DNA of 64,000 nt from Pogona vitticeps (taxonomy: Eukaryota; Chordata; Lepidosauria; Squamata; Agamidae): contig NC_135784.1 in NCBI RefSeq assembly GCF_051106095.1, positions 150,199,428-150,263,427 of the forward strand. The letters run 5' to 3'. The notes beneath the pieces are model-generated. The model saw only the letters and a program-made list of their open reading frames with translations, did not search any database and had not been told where the DNA came from. Below, in pieces: positions 11,401 through 21,794 of this stretch. Every line of letters begins with the position of its first letter. Positions within the stretch are counted from its first letter, which is position 1. The translations under genes were made by a program, and so were the position numbers.

Positions 11401-14400
11401 TTCAGCTCCACTCAGCAAAGGCAATGGGCATGGAAAACAGGTGATGCGTCCCACTGTTAGAACTGAATGAATTCCAGTGGGCTCCACTCTGGCTCCCACA
11501 AAGGAAGGCAGAAGACAAGAGGCCCCATTACTCTTCCCTTCATTACTCTTTCCTATCCTCCGTTTAAACTGCCTTGAACTGGGAACCTAGTCAAACCACT
11601 TCTTCAGCTTCTCCTTCTTCCCATGCCACACATCTCTCTCTCTCTCTCTTTCCTTCTTGCAAATAATTCACATTTGTTCCACAAAACCTTAATTTGCTTC
11701 AGTGCCTATCTCCCCCCCCCCCCAACAAGAATAAGAAGCATGCAGAAAGAGAGCTTAGAAAAGTTCCTTCTGGAGCCAGGGACAGGACCACAGCCTCCAG
11801 AAAAGGAAACTCTTCTAAGCTCTGAGCAGGGATGCTCACTCATTCACATTTATTTTAACGTTTATTTTAAACCACCTCGTCTCATAAATCTGAAGTCCAA
11901 CACACCCGCAAATTAGAATTATCATAGTTATCAGAAAAAGTGAAACCACAGCTTACAGTCTAACTGTAAGCAGATAATACTGTCTAAAAATACTCTACAC
12001 CAAAATAGCGTCTTTCCCCCATGAGACAGTTGTTGGAGAAGGGCCCACAATGCCCCTGGAGTTTTCTCTCCAACAGCCTTTCCTCTCTGGGAAACAATTC
12101 CCTGTGGCAGTTACGTCCTGTGTGCAGACAGAGTACAACTCATGGAAACTGACAAGGGATGATGGGGGTTTGCCTAGCAGAGAGTTGTGTGAACTGCACA
12201 GGAGCAAGCAGGGTGTTGTTTCGGGTGGGTAACAAGGACACCGTGAAGTTATTTTTAAAAACTTATCTTGCACTCAGTAATGTTTAGGGTGCGTATAATG
12301 TTACTCCTCAAAGTTAACGTGTCGGTAGCACAGTGCTTCTTGAATAATGAGTAACATCAAGTCATTTTTCAAAAACCTCAGTAAATAAAGAGGAACAAGT
12401 TAACAAACTAACTTTTACAAATAAAATGCGGTCTCTCATGACTCGTACAGTAGTGCCTTCTTACATAAATAACAATACTGGCTGCCTGGGCTGGTCTTCC
12501 CTCCCTCCCTCCCAGTTAGCTTTGCAGTAAACAGTAGCACTCAGCAAATTTCTGCACAAAAACCATCCCCATCGAGCCTGGCTCTGCTGACTATACAGCG
12601 GCTGGTTCCCCCCCCTTCTCTCCCACGTCCCTTTCACTGACAACCTCCCATAAAGCTCACCTGCAAAGTGCTGAGAGGTCACCGACTCGGCCAGGTTGTC
12701 ATCGGATGGGACCTCCTCTCTCAAAGCTGCTTCCCGAAGCTGGGTGGAAACAGGGAGATGGGGAAGCAAAGGACCTTGGGGAGCTGTTAGGACTGTGGGG
12801 GGGCGGGGGCACGCCCGCCTGCCCGCCTGCCCACCCGCTCCTCCACGAAGGACACCAGGAAAGGAGAGTGGTGGTGGTGTTGCTGCTCCAGACTCGGCTC
12901 ACCTTAGTCGGGGCCTCCGGGCAAGCGTGGAGGTGCCCAACAATGCCATTGCGCGGAGATCGGACAAGGCGGGGATCTTTGGCATCACGCAGACCTCTCT
13001 GCAGGCCCTGCAGCTCGTTCTTCTGCTCCAGGTGAGTCTCAAAGGGAGCCTCTTTCCCATCCACCCTGCAGCACAGAAGACGTGAGGACCAGCCAGCCTC
13101 CCCCTCCCCCTCTTCTGGAGTGCTTTTCCTCCTTTCCGTGGAGCTCAGCCTTGCTTCTCTGGTGCCAGCAGATCAGAAAGACTACCCCCTCTGAGGGGGG
13201 AAAAGCAGAAGCGGCACCCACCCACCTCTAGGCAGCACAAGGACTGCCCCAACTCAAGACATCGCCATGGCCGCCTTGCTTCCGCCCACTCCCTGGTCAC
13301 CCGCATACCCTGGCATGGTAAAAGCCAGAAGGCCCAGTTCTCTCCCTGTAACTATTGCTCTCCTCAGCTTTGTTCTCCACTTTGCATCTCAGCACAAGCA
13401 TGGAAACTAGGACAGAATTTGGTGGCCTGAAGCACCACTTATGTTCTTTAAGATGTCCGCCGTTGGGGTGTGGCAACTTCCAACCATCAAAGAGGTGAAA
13501 CAATGGGAGCAAGTGGTGAAGGCAATGGATATCCGTTGAGGAGAGAGCCAGGCTTCTCACTCTCAAGTAGGAAGGCCCCAGAATCCTGCAGGGAGCTATT
13601 TGCTCCTCTCCACAGACGGCCTGGCCTCACTCTTCTTCCCTCCTCCCAGGTTTGCCAAAAATATTTCCACATCTCCATGCAAACGTGGGATGCGGGGCTG
13701 CCGGTGAATGAAACGCTGCCCCCTGTTTCGTCATGGTACCTGTTCCTGTTAAGGGGAAAGCAGCTTTACCGTGGAGCGCTTTGAAGAAAAACAAACACCT
13801 CTCTCCATCAGGTCCCCTTGAGGCTCCGGCCTTCCTCTCTCACCTACCTGTTGAGCAGCTGCTGCATGAAGTTCTCCGCAGTCACCTCCTGGTACATGAG
13901 GGTGAGCTGGCTGTGGCCAGTATCGCAGGCATGGGGCCGGGGCTTGTCCAGCGCCAACCCATTGATGTAGGCTTTTTCCTCTTCCAGGGCTTTGCGTAGG
14001 TCCTCTGCCTTCTCCATCAGTTTGGAAATGTTTAGGCTCTCGGCTTCCAGTCTCCGAGAGGCCAGCTTGCCCTCCTTCACCTTGGGGGCCTCTGGCCTGC
14101 GGCTGAGAGCGGGCAGTTTGCTCTTGCGCAGCCCGAACCAGCTGGCTAGGCCGCTGGAGTTCTTCTGCTTCGCTTCGCCGGCCGCTGGCCCTCCTTTGTG
14201 CCTGCGCAGGACGTTCTCCTCAATGCCTTTCATCACCTTCTCTTCGATGGTGGCTGGGGCCCCGGGTTTGCCCTTGGCCGGGTCTGGGCAGGGCAGGTTC
14301 CTCCGCCCCATGCTGGCGGGTGGTTTGGCTGGTGGCGGGCAAGGCTTGGGTTCCAAGGGGGGAGGCTTCGTTGGCGACTTGGACGGCAGCTTGGTCGGAC

Positions 14401-17400
14401 TCCCGTGAGGGCTCTTTGCATTCTTCCCTGGTGGCGGGGGCTTGGTGGGATTTCTCGTGGCTGGCACCCCCAACAGACGGCTCTTGGAGACGTGGTGCTC
14501 AGGGTCACTCCCGCGGGAGCCGACGGAGTGAGAAGCGTAGCACCGAGGGGCTGGCTCACCACCGTGGCAAGGCTCGTGGTACTTGAGGCTGCTGCTCCCT
14601 GTGCCCAGCCGGGGATGGGTCTCGGCCAGGCCCTCCACACGCTCACAGGGCCGGACCGGGCCCTTCCCCTTCTCCACGCTTGCCAGCTCTTTCCCCTCAC
14701 CTCCTTTCAGTCTCCCAAGCACTGACAGCCGCTCCCTGAAGGGCATGTTGGCCGTCTCAGGCGCTGCCCGCTTGCTGGGGCCATTAAGGACCTTCTTAGA
14801 GCCATCAGGGTTTCGGCGCGCTAGAGGGGGCGAGTGCCGGGCCTCGGGGACCGGCTTCTCTGGGCCGCCCACAAAGTGGCAGGGCTCCAGGCAAATGTCA
14901 CCAGCGGGCCCTGCCAGAAGGGGTGCCGAGCGGCAGGGAGGTGGGAGGCCTTCGGGCCCCTCCAGCCTGCCATCTCGGGGCGAAGGAGAGGGAGAGCCGA
15001 GGGCACTGCTGAGGGAGAGCTCCAAGATGTTCTCATAGTCATGGGGGGGCCTGTGGTAGCCAAAAGGCTCTGGGGAGGTCGGTGTGACCTTGGGGGGCCC
15101 AGGAATAAGGTGCCGGGCAGCCTTGGGTGAGGGATGCCCCCCAGCAACACTGGGGTCACTGGGGAAGGGGCTGTCCGGGGAACCCTTGTGGCTGGGGGTC
15201 GGAGAGTGGTACACCTCGTAGGTGTTGCTGCGGCAGGGGATTTTGGAGCTGCGGGTAAGCTGGGGGCTGAGCCGAAGGGCAGCAGGGTTGGGCGGCGGCA
15301 GCGGCGGTGGCATTTTCAATAGCTTTAGCACCTTAGAAGGAGAAGGCACGGGCGGGCCTTGCGGAGATTCATCCTTCCCCTCGCTTGGGGCTAGGTAGGC
15401 AGGTTCACGGGAGGCAGAGGGAGGCCCCAGGCCCTCCAGACAACGGACGGCCTGGAGTCGCTTGTAGCTACGGAGCTGGCCTTCCGAGGCCTCCAGCAGG
15501 CAAGGTCCATTGGGCTCCCCATTGAGCAGAGCAGTGTCGCCTGCTTCCCTCAGGACCTGCTGCAGGTAAGTCTCCACATCCCCCAAATCTAACTTATGCT
15601 CGGCCAGGGCACTCAGCAGCACCTGCCCGGGGTGTCCTTTCTCAGGGGGATCGGATTCGCCAGCCTCATCGGACGAGGAGGAGGAGCTGCCCTCCCCTTT
15701 GATAGGAGGCTGCCTGGCCACCCTTTCTCCTTGGGTCAGCAGCAGGCAGGGCCAGGCTTCAGCCGTCACACCTTCTGGGGAACCAGCTTGCCCGGGGTCT
15801 CTCCAAGGAGCGGGGAAAGCCAGCAGGGGGTCCATCTCTTCCAGGGAGCGAAGGACCTCCAGGATTTGGGCCTTCTTCCGCAGGAACGGGGACAGCGCCT
15901 CCAGAGCCTGGGGGTTGGGCCCAGGGGTGCCAACACAAGGCTCCTCGGAGATGATCTGAGAAAAGCCAAAGAGAGAGGAAGACACTAGTAATTCTCTCAG
16001 CTCTCAGGCCCGTGTGAGAGCCAGCGCGGTGTCCTGAACAGAATGCTGGACTAGGACGCAGGAGACCTGGGATCAAATCCCCGACTGCTCTTGAAAACTG
16101 AAGCATGGGCGAGTCATGGTAAACTTCCCCTTGAATATCTCATATGCCTTGCAAACCTTATCAAAGTTGTTGTAAGCTGGAAGCAACTTGAAAGCACAAA
16201 ACAGTAAGAGTGCCAGGCAGAGAAGAGTCTTCTGCAAGGTCTGCAACCCAAACTGGTATTGCCAAGGGTTAAACTGGAAATTTTCTACACAGAAAAATAA
16301 CATCTCTGCCATTGAACTACGGTCCCTTACCATGCAAAGCATGGTCTTGACTGCTACCTTTGTAACACAAATTGGGAAGCAAACTGGATGAAACGGAGCT
16401 TGAAACCTTCCCTTTTTCAATTTTTTTTTACTACAACTCCCAGAATCCTCCAGCCAGTGTGGGCACTAGCTGGGGATTTGGGAAATTCTAGTTCCAGAAC
16501 ACAATCTTTGGAAGCTCCTGATGAAAGAGTTTAAAGGCCAGGAACTCTACCAGGGTGAAATGGCAGGGGCCTGGACCCAAGTGGCTTTTCGGCAACATTT
16601 CTGAACCTCTGGCCTCCTGTCCCAAGCGCACTCTTCCATCACGCAGACTATTCAAAGGCCATGTCTCAGCCATCTGATGGCCTCCTATCAGTTAGGAATG
16701 AAGAGTCCTAGATCTTTCTCACTCCGTGCAACTACCTGCTTGCTGGAACGTCTTCTTACCTGTTCAAGCCCCTCTTCTAAAAAAAAGTACCTCCACTTCG
16801 GGGTGGGGTGGGGAGATGGAATACATCAGTAGTGACCTGGATCCACCTCACATCCATTCCCCTTAAAAACAAGAACCTAAGCCGTGTCCCTCAAATTCTA
16901 GGCATCTGTGAGAGAGGGCATCCGGCAGCTGGAGACATCAACTGCATCTCAGGTATAGACAATGCTGAGCTGTGCAGCAATGTCGCCATTAATACTCTGG
17001 GCACTGTTCCAAGAAAGGCACACCTGCCATCTCTTCAGTTGCCACAGTGCATAAAGCAGTGGGAGGGGGGGACGCCCGGGTGGCTGGGTGTCGCTGAGGC
17101 AGCTCTCACCGTTCTGTCCTTTCCAAGAGTCGAAGAGTGGTGGACAAAGGAAGGCTTGTAGACCTACCTCTCTCGGTGGGATGCAGCACCCCGAGGGAAA
17201 GGAAGCTGGGAGTTTCTCTACTGTGCCTGTCTGGGAATTGGAGGACAGGTCCAAGAGCGAGGAAGCAGGGTGGGCTGGAAACTGGGGAGAAAATGCACAC
17301 CACAGAGGACCTCCATGAAACCACATTCAGGCTGTAGATGGGAACCCATCCACCCCCACCCTGCCAGACACAAGGGGTACGATGGGTAAATGAAGCCACT

Positions 17401-20002
17401 ACACACTGATGATGGCTTCGCATCATCCCTTTCATATCTGCCAAGGATGTCAGTCACCTAACCCATGGAGAAGAATCTGTGGCACGTCCAACACAGATTC
17501 CCCAACAGGGTGAGACTGTGCGACAGGAAAGTGGCTCATGCACCTATCCGTGCCTATCCCTGCTGTTCTTCTACAAAAGGGGGCTGATCTGAGCCCCCAT
17601 ATCATTGAGGCCTCACCCACTCCACAACCACAATAAAATGACACCGTGATTCCTTTTGCCCAATGACAGGAAACTACTTGAGGGCAGGTGAAGAAAACAA
17701 CACTGGAGAGAAAGAAAGACCTGTATGGCCCAAAGAAGAAGCCCCAAGCTCACGGATGAAAAATGGCACAGGAAAGAAAGCAGAGGAGCTCCTGGGTGAA
17801 GGGAGGCTGAGCAAAGCCGGAAAGGGGACACAGCAAAGGTCCGTTTTCAGAATGACTGACGGGAACAGAGATCCGTGAGACCCCCTCGTGATACACCATC
17901 AAGCTTTCTACCCAACATATAATCAAGAATTCTTATCAGCGTAAGTGGGAGGTTGATTATTGATCAGTTCCAGATGCACTGAATTAGTACACAAGGTGCA
18001 GAATGAACCATTACGGAGGGCAAAATGGCATATCAAATGCACAGAAGTTTCATAAAGACAACGAATCAGCTAAATGGCTTACCCAGCTGAAGGTATAATC
18101 TCTCTCTCCCTCTCCCTCCCTCTCTCTCTCTCTCTGTGGTCAATAGTTTTGTACAACGTCAGGGATGGGGAATAAGAAACCTCCAGATGCTGTTGGACTA
18201 TGAGTCCCATCATTCCTCCCCACTGGCTATGCTGGCTAGGGCTGGTGGGAGCTGCAGCTTAAGAGCACCTGGAAGGTCACACACATTCATGGCCCTTGAA
18301 CTAAATACTGAATCCTTTCCAGTTCTTTTAATTCCAAGAATTTCACTAAGGTCAATAAAAGACCAACAAATTGGTGAGCATACCCCATATGGGCACTTGG
18401 GCAAAGAGGAAAACAGAGTGCCAGAGAGACTAACCTGGGAGAGAGGGCCAGAGGTCAACTTCTGGTGGAAGAGGTCACTGAGGGCCTGGTTTTGTCGCTC
18501 AAGGTCAAAGACCCGCTTTTTCAGCTTGATGCATTCTTCCCGGAGATCCTAAAGAGAAGGGAAGAGCTGACCCCTGTATGGCTGCAAGATGGCAGATGGG
18601 GGCAGTGGCACACACGCACGCACGCATGCACGCACGCACGTACACGCACACACACACACACCAGCCTCCTTCCCTCCTCCACAAGACAGAGATTCACCTT
18701 TTGGTTGAGCAAAGCCTGCACCACATGATTGGCTACCTGTAGAAAGTAAGGAGCCGGTGTTAGCAAAACATGGTTCCTGGGCCCAGGCCGTCGGGGGCCT
18801 CAGGGGAAGTAGGAAGTCAACATGGAGAAGGAGTACCTCGTCCAGGCAGCGTTCGTAGGTCTCTCGCTGGTTCTCGTTGGCTTGGGCCAGGGCGGAATTC
18901 TCCGCCTGAGGGAAAGGAGAGGAGTCAAGACAACATGAGAGAGGGCTAGGAGTTAGAACCCTAGGTCTCCTTTCCCAGAGACAGATGGGAAAAGGGAGGG
19001 ATAACCCTTCAGGAAAGTTTTCGTAGAGCAGCTACTATAACGACAAGGCTCAAGTCACGTGAAAGGCAGCGCAGGGCCAAGGCCACCATTTCAGGGAACA
19101 AAGAGAATTCAGAACACAAAAGCTGCAAATTCATTCACTCTTATCGGCTTGCTGCCGCCCTCCCACCATGATTCCAGCTCTAATATACGTCGGCCCAGAA
19201 CACATGTCCAGGGTAGAAGTTACCCGTTCTTGTGACTCCTACACATGCCTCACTGAGAAGACACTGAAGAATCTCGTGGTGTGATTCGCTTGCACAAGCC
19301 GTCCAGGCCTCTGCTCCCTGCAAGCGCATGTCCACAGGACCAGCGCACTCTGTGCATAATGCCCGGGAGACTGCATCTCATCAGGAGGCCATCTGATACA
19401 GTGGTAAGCAGAGCAGTTTGTCTCCTTTGGAAGATTTCCAAGCCTTTCCCTTTCCCTTGTTGCTCCCTTTCCCTTGTTGCAGCTGTGTGTCACTGTCATA
19501 CCTTAATCTAAAGCAGTGGTTGGCAACTGCTAAGGCTGTGGGAGTCCACTGAGGCCTTTTCAGCCTGCCACAGGTCATGCCCTGCAGTCGGAATTGAACT
19601 ACTAGCAATGTGTCTTTAAAATAAGGTGTACAAGGAACATGCACCTTGTTTCCAAGCTGAACTGCAAGCCCTTTGCACACCTCCTTTAATAGGTAAACTA
19701 CTGGGGGATGCTGGTGTTGACACACCAACGCCAAACTTCAGTAGCACAGCAGCAGATGCCACAAGGCAGCAGGATGTCAGGGGCTGGAGAAGGGTCTTGG
19801 TCAACCCTTCCGCCAGTCTGTTGATCTCTGTGTGCTCATCCCCACCTTCCTGAGCAGAGCATTGAGCCACTAAAGTAAGACAGACACGGCCACGTACTTC
19901 CAGCTCCCGGAGTCTCTGAAGAAGCTCTTGGGTTGTCACTGGTTCCCCACAACTGCCTCCTTCGGCCTTCATCTCGCTCTGCAGTTTGGTTTCAGACATC
20001 AT
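8191..20002 (-). CDS. NCKAP5L: NCKAP5L (NCK-associated protein 5-like, Cep169), complete coding region in ten exons
   Basis: Exons, 5' to 3': 20002-19898, 18905-18837, 18736-18698, 18548-18435, 15955-13848, 13065-12903, 12739-12661, 11258-10941, 10721-10582, 8427-8191. They sum to 3,372 nt, exactly 1,123 codons plus TGA, with every phase agreeing (human is about 1,334 residues). NCKAP5L is a centrosomal, microtubule-plus-end protein that binds EB1 and CDK5RAP2. Visible parts are an N-terminal coiled coil (about residues 22-105), a long Pro/Ser-rich middle, SKIP (345-348) matching the EB1-binding SxIP motif, a conserved block IEEKVMKGIEENVLR (about 679-693), ASWFGLRKSKLPAL, a second coiled coil (about 745-772) and the C-terminal signature SESLSDSLYDSLSSCGSQG. 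The shortening relative to human lies mainly in the disordered middle. Identity and synteny with TMBIM6 are secure; the EB1 link is inferred from family knowledge. Confidence 0.96.
8428..10581 (-). other. NCKAP5L: NCKAP5L last intron
   Basis: Largest intron between the C-terminal exons. It holds a BovB fragment (9341-10255) in the same orientation as the gene. No exon-like open block with conserved sequence is seen otherwise. Confidence 0.8.
9341..10255 (-). mobile_element. RTE-BovB LINE fragment (reverse transcriptase part)
   Basis: The minus strand encodes broken stretches of BovB reverse transcriptase: WKRSVYIPIPKKGSAKECSN, KGVRQGCILSPCLFN, RYADDTTLMAES and ITSWQIEGEDMEAV. It has neither the 5' nor the 3' end of the element. 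Frames are interrupted (for example, codons are lost between LFN and TEYIMRK). It is an old copy inside an NCKAP5L intron. Confidence 0.92.
10582..10721 (-). CDS. NCKAP5L: NCKAP5L coding exon 9
   Basis: Encodes LCREPSKPRHTQQSKHWTFP, N, and on to RLEGLHGSAM. KHWTFPNAK matches human KNWTFPNTR. Acceptor cctcttgcag; donor ATG|gtaaga, phase 0. Confidence 0.93.
10941..11258 (-). CDS. NCKAP5L: NCKAP5L coding exon 8
   Basis: Begins ACGSLTRTLDSGIGTFPPPD, one of the most conserved blocks of the family, followed by RVPRKARTLEREVP. It ends CCAGAAG|gttggt, one base into an Asp codon. Confidence 0.95.
11259..12660 (-). other. NCKAP5L: NCKAP5L intron 7
   Basis: No gene or named transposon seen. It holds a (CT)n patch at 11633-11650, a C run near 11712 and otherwise unique-looking sequence. 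Confidence 0.6.
12661..12739 (-). CDS. NCKAP5L: NCKAP5L coding exon 7
   Basis: Encodes LREAALREEVPSDDNLAESV and TSQHFA, matching human REEMPSEDSLAEPVPTSHF. Acceptor ccacccag, donor TTTGCAG|gtgagc, ending one base into an Ala codon. Confidence 0.92.
12903..13065 (-). CDS. NCKAP5L: NCKAP5L coding exon 6
   Basis: Acceptor gctgcag, then G completing Arg, then VDGKEAPFETHLEQKNELQG and on to CPEAPTK|gtgagc. PRNGIVGHL matches the human PRNGLVGPL block. Confidence 0.92.
13066..13847 (-). other. NCKAP5L: NCKAP5L intron 5
   Basis: Intron after the large exon. No repeat or gene recognised. Confidence 0.6.
13848..15955 (-). CDS. NCKAP5L: NCKAP5L large central exon
   Basis: A 2,108-nt exon encoding residues 110 to about 812. 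In order: SPFLRKKAQILEVLRSLEEM, an acidic serine run (SSSSSSDEAGESD), proline-rich tracts, SKIP in a RSSKIPCRS context (human has SRIP here), YENILELS, the basic SPTKLPSKSPTKPPP region, IEEKVMKGIEENVLR, ASWFGLRKSKLPAL and the second coiled coil RRLEAESLNISKLMEKAEDL. It ends AACAG|gtaggt, two bases into an Arg codon. The exon is GC-rich and antisense frames stay open through it; those are shadows. Confidence 0.96.
16008..16180 (+). repeat. tRNA-derived SINE
   Basis: Carries gagccagcgcggtgtcctga, tgctggactaggac and the B-box-like gggatcaaatcccc, the head of a common sauropsid tRNA SINE. It is antisense to NCKAP5L. Confidence 0.55.
18158..18275. repeat. hAT-MITE-like palindromic repeat
   Basis: The opposing arms ccagatgctgttggactatg and the ggctggtgggagctgcagct side resemble the fold-back hAT MITEs common in lizards. 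The ends are degraded. Confidence 0.4.
18435..18548 (-). CDS. NCKAP5L: NCKAP5L coding exon 4
   Basis: Encodes DLREECIKLKKRVFDLERQN and then QALSDLFHQKLTSGPLSQ, the end of the N-terminal coiled coil. 114 nt, phase 0 at both ends; acceptor ctctttag, donor CCCAG|gttagt. Confidence 0.95.
18608..18661. repeat. (CACG/CA)n microsatellite
   Basis: Imperfect cacacgcacgcacgcatgca turning into pure (CA)n, inside the small intron between NCKAP5L coding exons 3 and 4 and about 37 nt from exon 3. Confidence 0.8.
18698..18736 (-). CDS. NCKAP5L: NCKAP5L coding exon 3 (39-nt micro-exon)
   Basis: Encodes VANHVVQALLNQK, phase 0 on both sides, acceptor tttctacag and donor AAAAG|gtgaat. As a 13-codon phase-0 exon it could be skipped without frameshift, which would shift the coiled-coil heptad register. 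Confidence 0.94.
18837..18905 (-). CDS. NCKAP5L: NCKAP5L coding exon 2
   Basis: Encodes AENSALAQANENQRETYERC and LDE, an almost invariant coiled-coil block of the family. It is a 69-nt phase-0 exon between ccctcag and gtactc. Confidence 0.95.
18906..19897 (-). other. NCKAP5L: NCKAP5L intron 1 of the coding part
   Basis: Between the start-codon exon and coding exon 2. No transposon or extra exon recognised. Confidence 0.6.
19898..20002 (-). CDS. NCKAP5L: NCKAP5L first coding exon with start codon
   Basis: The minus strand reads ccaaag|GAA ATG ATG TCT, so the exon starts at 20005 with 3 nt of 5' UTR before the first ATG. It encodes MMSETKLQSEMKAEGGSCGE and on to LLQRLRELE, then donor GAA|gtacgt. 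LLQRLRELE begins the N-terminal coiled coil. A second ATG directly follows the first and either could be used; no upstream in-frame codon exists within this exon. Confidence 0.88.
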
Positions 20003-20005
20003 TTC

Positions 20006-21734
20006 CTTTGGAAAAAAGAACAAGCAACTCTCCATGCTATGAAAGTGCTAAGTATCATATTCCTTGAGATGAACAGAGTGCCAGAAATGTGGACTACTGG
20101 ACAAAATCGCTTCTACAATGCTGCTTCTTATTTAAAAGGTGCTCTGGAATTACAGGAGAAGGGTTTTTGTTTTCCTGACAGAAACTTGATGTCTCTTTCA
20201 GGGATCAATGATGGCCAAAAAATCGACAAGCACAGTTCTGTATCTCCCACATGGGAAAGTGATTACAGTTGACATTCTGACTATCATCATACAGAAAAGT
20301 AAAAACATGTGAAACTTCATTGTTTCTCTATTAGATATAGGGAACCTAAGGCAAACCAATGTAAGATTATTTACTTGCCTTTGTCACCCTTTTACCCTGC
20401 TTGTTCTCTAAAGAGCTCAGACTTTCTAAAAGAGCTCAGACTTTTTAACAGATGGTGTTGTTACTGCTGAAAAATCACCCGGTCTCCTCTCCTGATTCAG
20501 TGCCTTTCTTGTGATACAAACTGTATCACCTTCTCCCTCCTCATGACCTCAGGGCAGGAAATATGGAAAGACACCCATCCCAGGGAACTGACAGTTTGAC
20601 CCTCTTTGTTCTGCTGGGAATACGATACGTCAGTGGCTCAAAGGGCATTGAGAGGGGGTCAAACGGTTTCAAGAGAGACTTTCCCATTTCAAGTACCCCT
20701 GATGAAAAATCCAAATCAAGTTGGTCTGTTTTGGGAACAGTTGCAATCAAATCTCTTAGACATAAAGGTGGGTGTCCATTTTAAACAAGGCCCATCTAAG
20801 CACAACTCAGGTGTGACTTCTTTGACAGTGCTTTCAAACAAAAACCCCTTCCTGGCTCCCTCCCTATCCTTGTGTTCTGAGTTTCTGCAACACAAATTTC
20901 ATTGCAGAGGAGCTGTGACTGTTCTACAAAATGGAAATGAGGAATCCTTGGTGAGCTACGTTGTATCAGGCAGAAATACAGGAGGAGATCATCATCTACA
21001 GCCGTGCCCTGCTTTACGATTACCCCGCGTTACGACGAATCCGCTTCATGATGACGTTTTTGCGATCACTTTTGCGATCACAAAATGATGGTCTAAATAG
21101 GGTTTTTTCACTTTGCGATTCTTTGCAAAACGATGTTTTTTTAACAGCTGACCAGCGGTTTCAAAATGGTCGCCGGGTAATTAAAAAGGCTCCCTACTGT
21201 GTTTAGGGACGGATTCCTCGCTATACAGGCACTGAAAATGGCCACCGTATGGAGGATCTTCGCTGGACGGTGGTTTTCAATGCATTTCAATGGGCTTTTT
21301 ATTTTTGCTTTACGACGTTTTCGCTTAACAGCGATTCTCCTGGAACGGATTACCACCGTTAAGCGAGGCACCACTGTATCTCCCAGGTATCTGGATTCCA
21401 GGATTCTGTATTAAAAGCCTGCTGAGTGCCCAAATTGTGTCTCAGTGCTCCACCCACAGAAACCATGGAACAATTAGCTCCATGGGCCAGGGTAACACCG
21501 GAGGGGAAAGAGAAGCAGCAGCCTCAGGCAGCAGAAATCAGCATGGCAGGAGAGCTGATGGCAAACTCAGGTTCCCCCCTAACAGCCCAGTAGAACTTTC
21601 CTACCCCATCCCAATCAAGGAAGGTGGCTGGGAAAATTTCTGGGTTGATGTCATGCCATGTTAATTCAGCGAGAGGTGGGGAACTCCCTAGATATTCCGC
21701 CTCCAAAACCAAAATGCCCCAACCTTCCTCTTAC
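20006..21734 (-). other. NCKAP5L: NCKAP5L intron upstream of the start-codon exon
   Basis: Contains a second Tigger-like MITE (20999-21376). Otherwise no feature. Confidence 0.55.
20999..21376. mobile_element. Tigger-like MITE, second copy
   Basis: 378 bp with ends CAGCCGTGCCCTGCTTTACG and (reverse complement of the right end) CAGTGGTGCCTCGCTTAACG, flanked by TA on both sides (20997-20998, 21377-21378). The ends match those of the 663-1427 element, but the interior differs and lacks the long fold-back. Confidence 0.72.
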
Positions 21735-21794
21735 CTTTTGGAAATGACTTAGTGGTAGATACTATAGCTGGCCAAATCTCTTGGTCGCTCTCAC
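21735..21794 (-). other. NCKAP5L: Candidate 5' untranslated exon of NCKAP5L
   Basis: On the minus strand a 60-nt block sits between a strong acceptor (ttttctttcag) and a strong donor (CCAAAAG|gtaagagg). It contains in-frame stops, so it would be untranslated, and it lies 1.73 kb upstream of the start-codon exon. This is inferred from splice-site quality and position only. Confidence 0.55.

Larger units (their letters stand above)
15956..18434 (-). other. NCKAP5L: NCKAP5L intron 4
   Basis: Contains a tRNA-derived SINE (16008-16180), hAT-MITE-like scraps (16432-16490, 18158-18275) and a pyrimidine microsatellite (18102-18136). No exon-like block seen. Confidence 0.6.

Noticed and set aside
14198-15988. 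Plus-strand open frames opposite the large NCKAP5L exon
   Set aside because: GC-rich antisense shadows of a well-supported coding exon.
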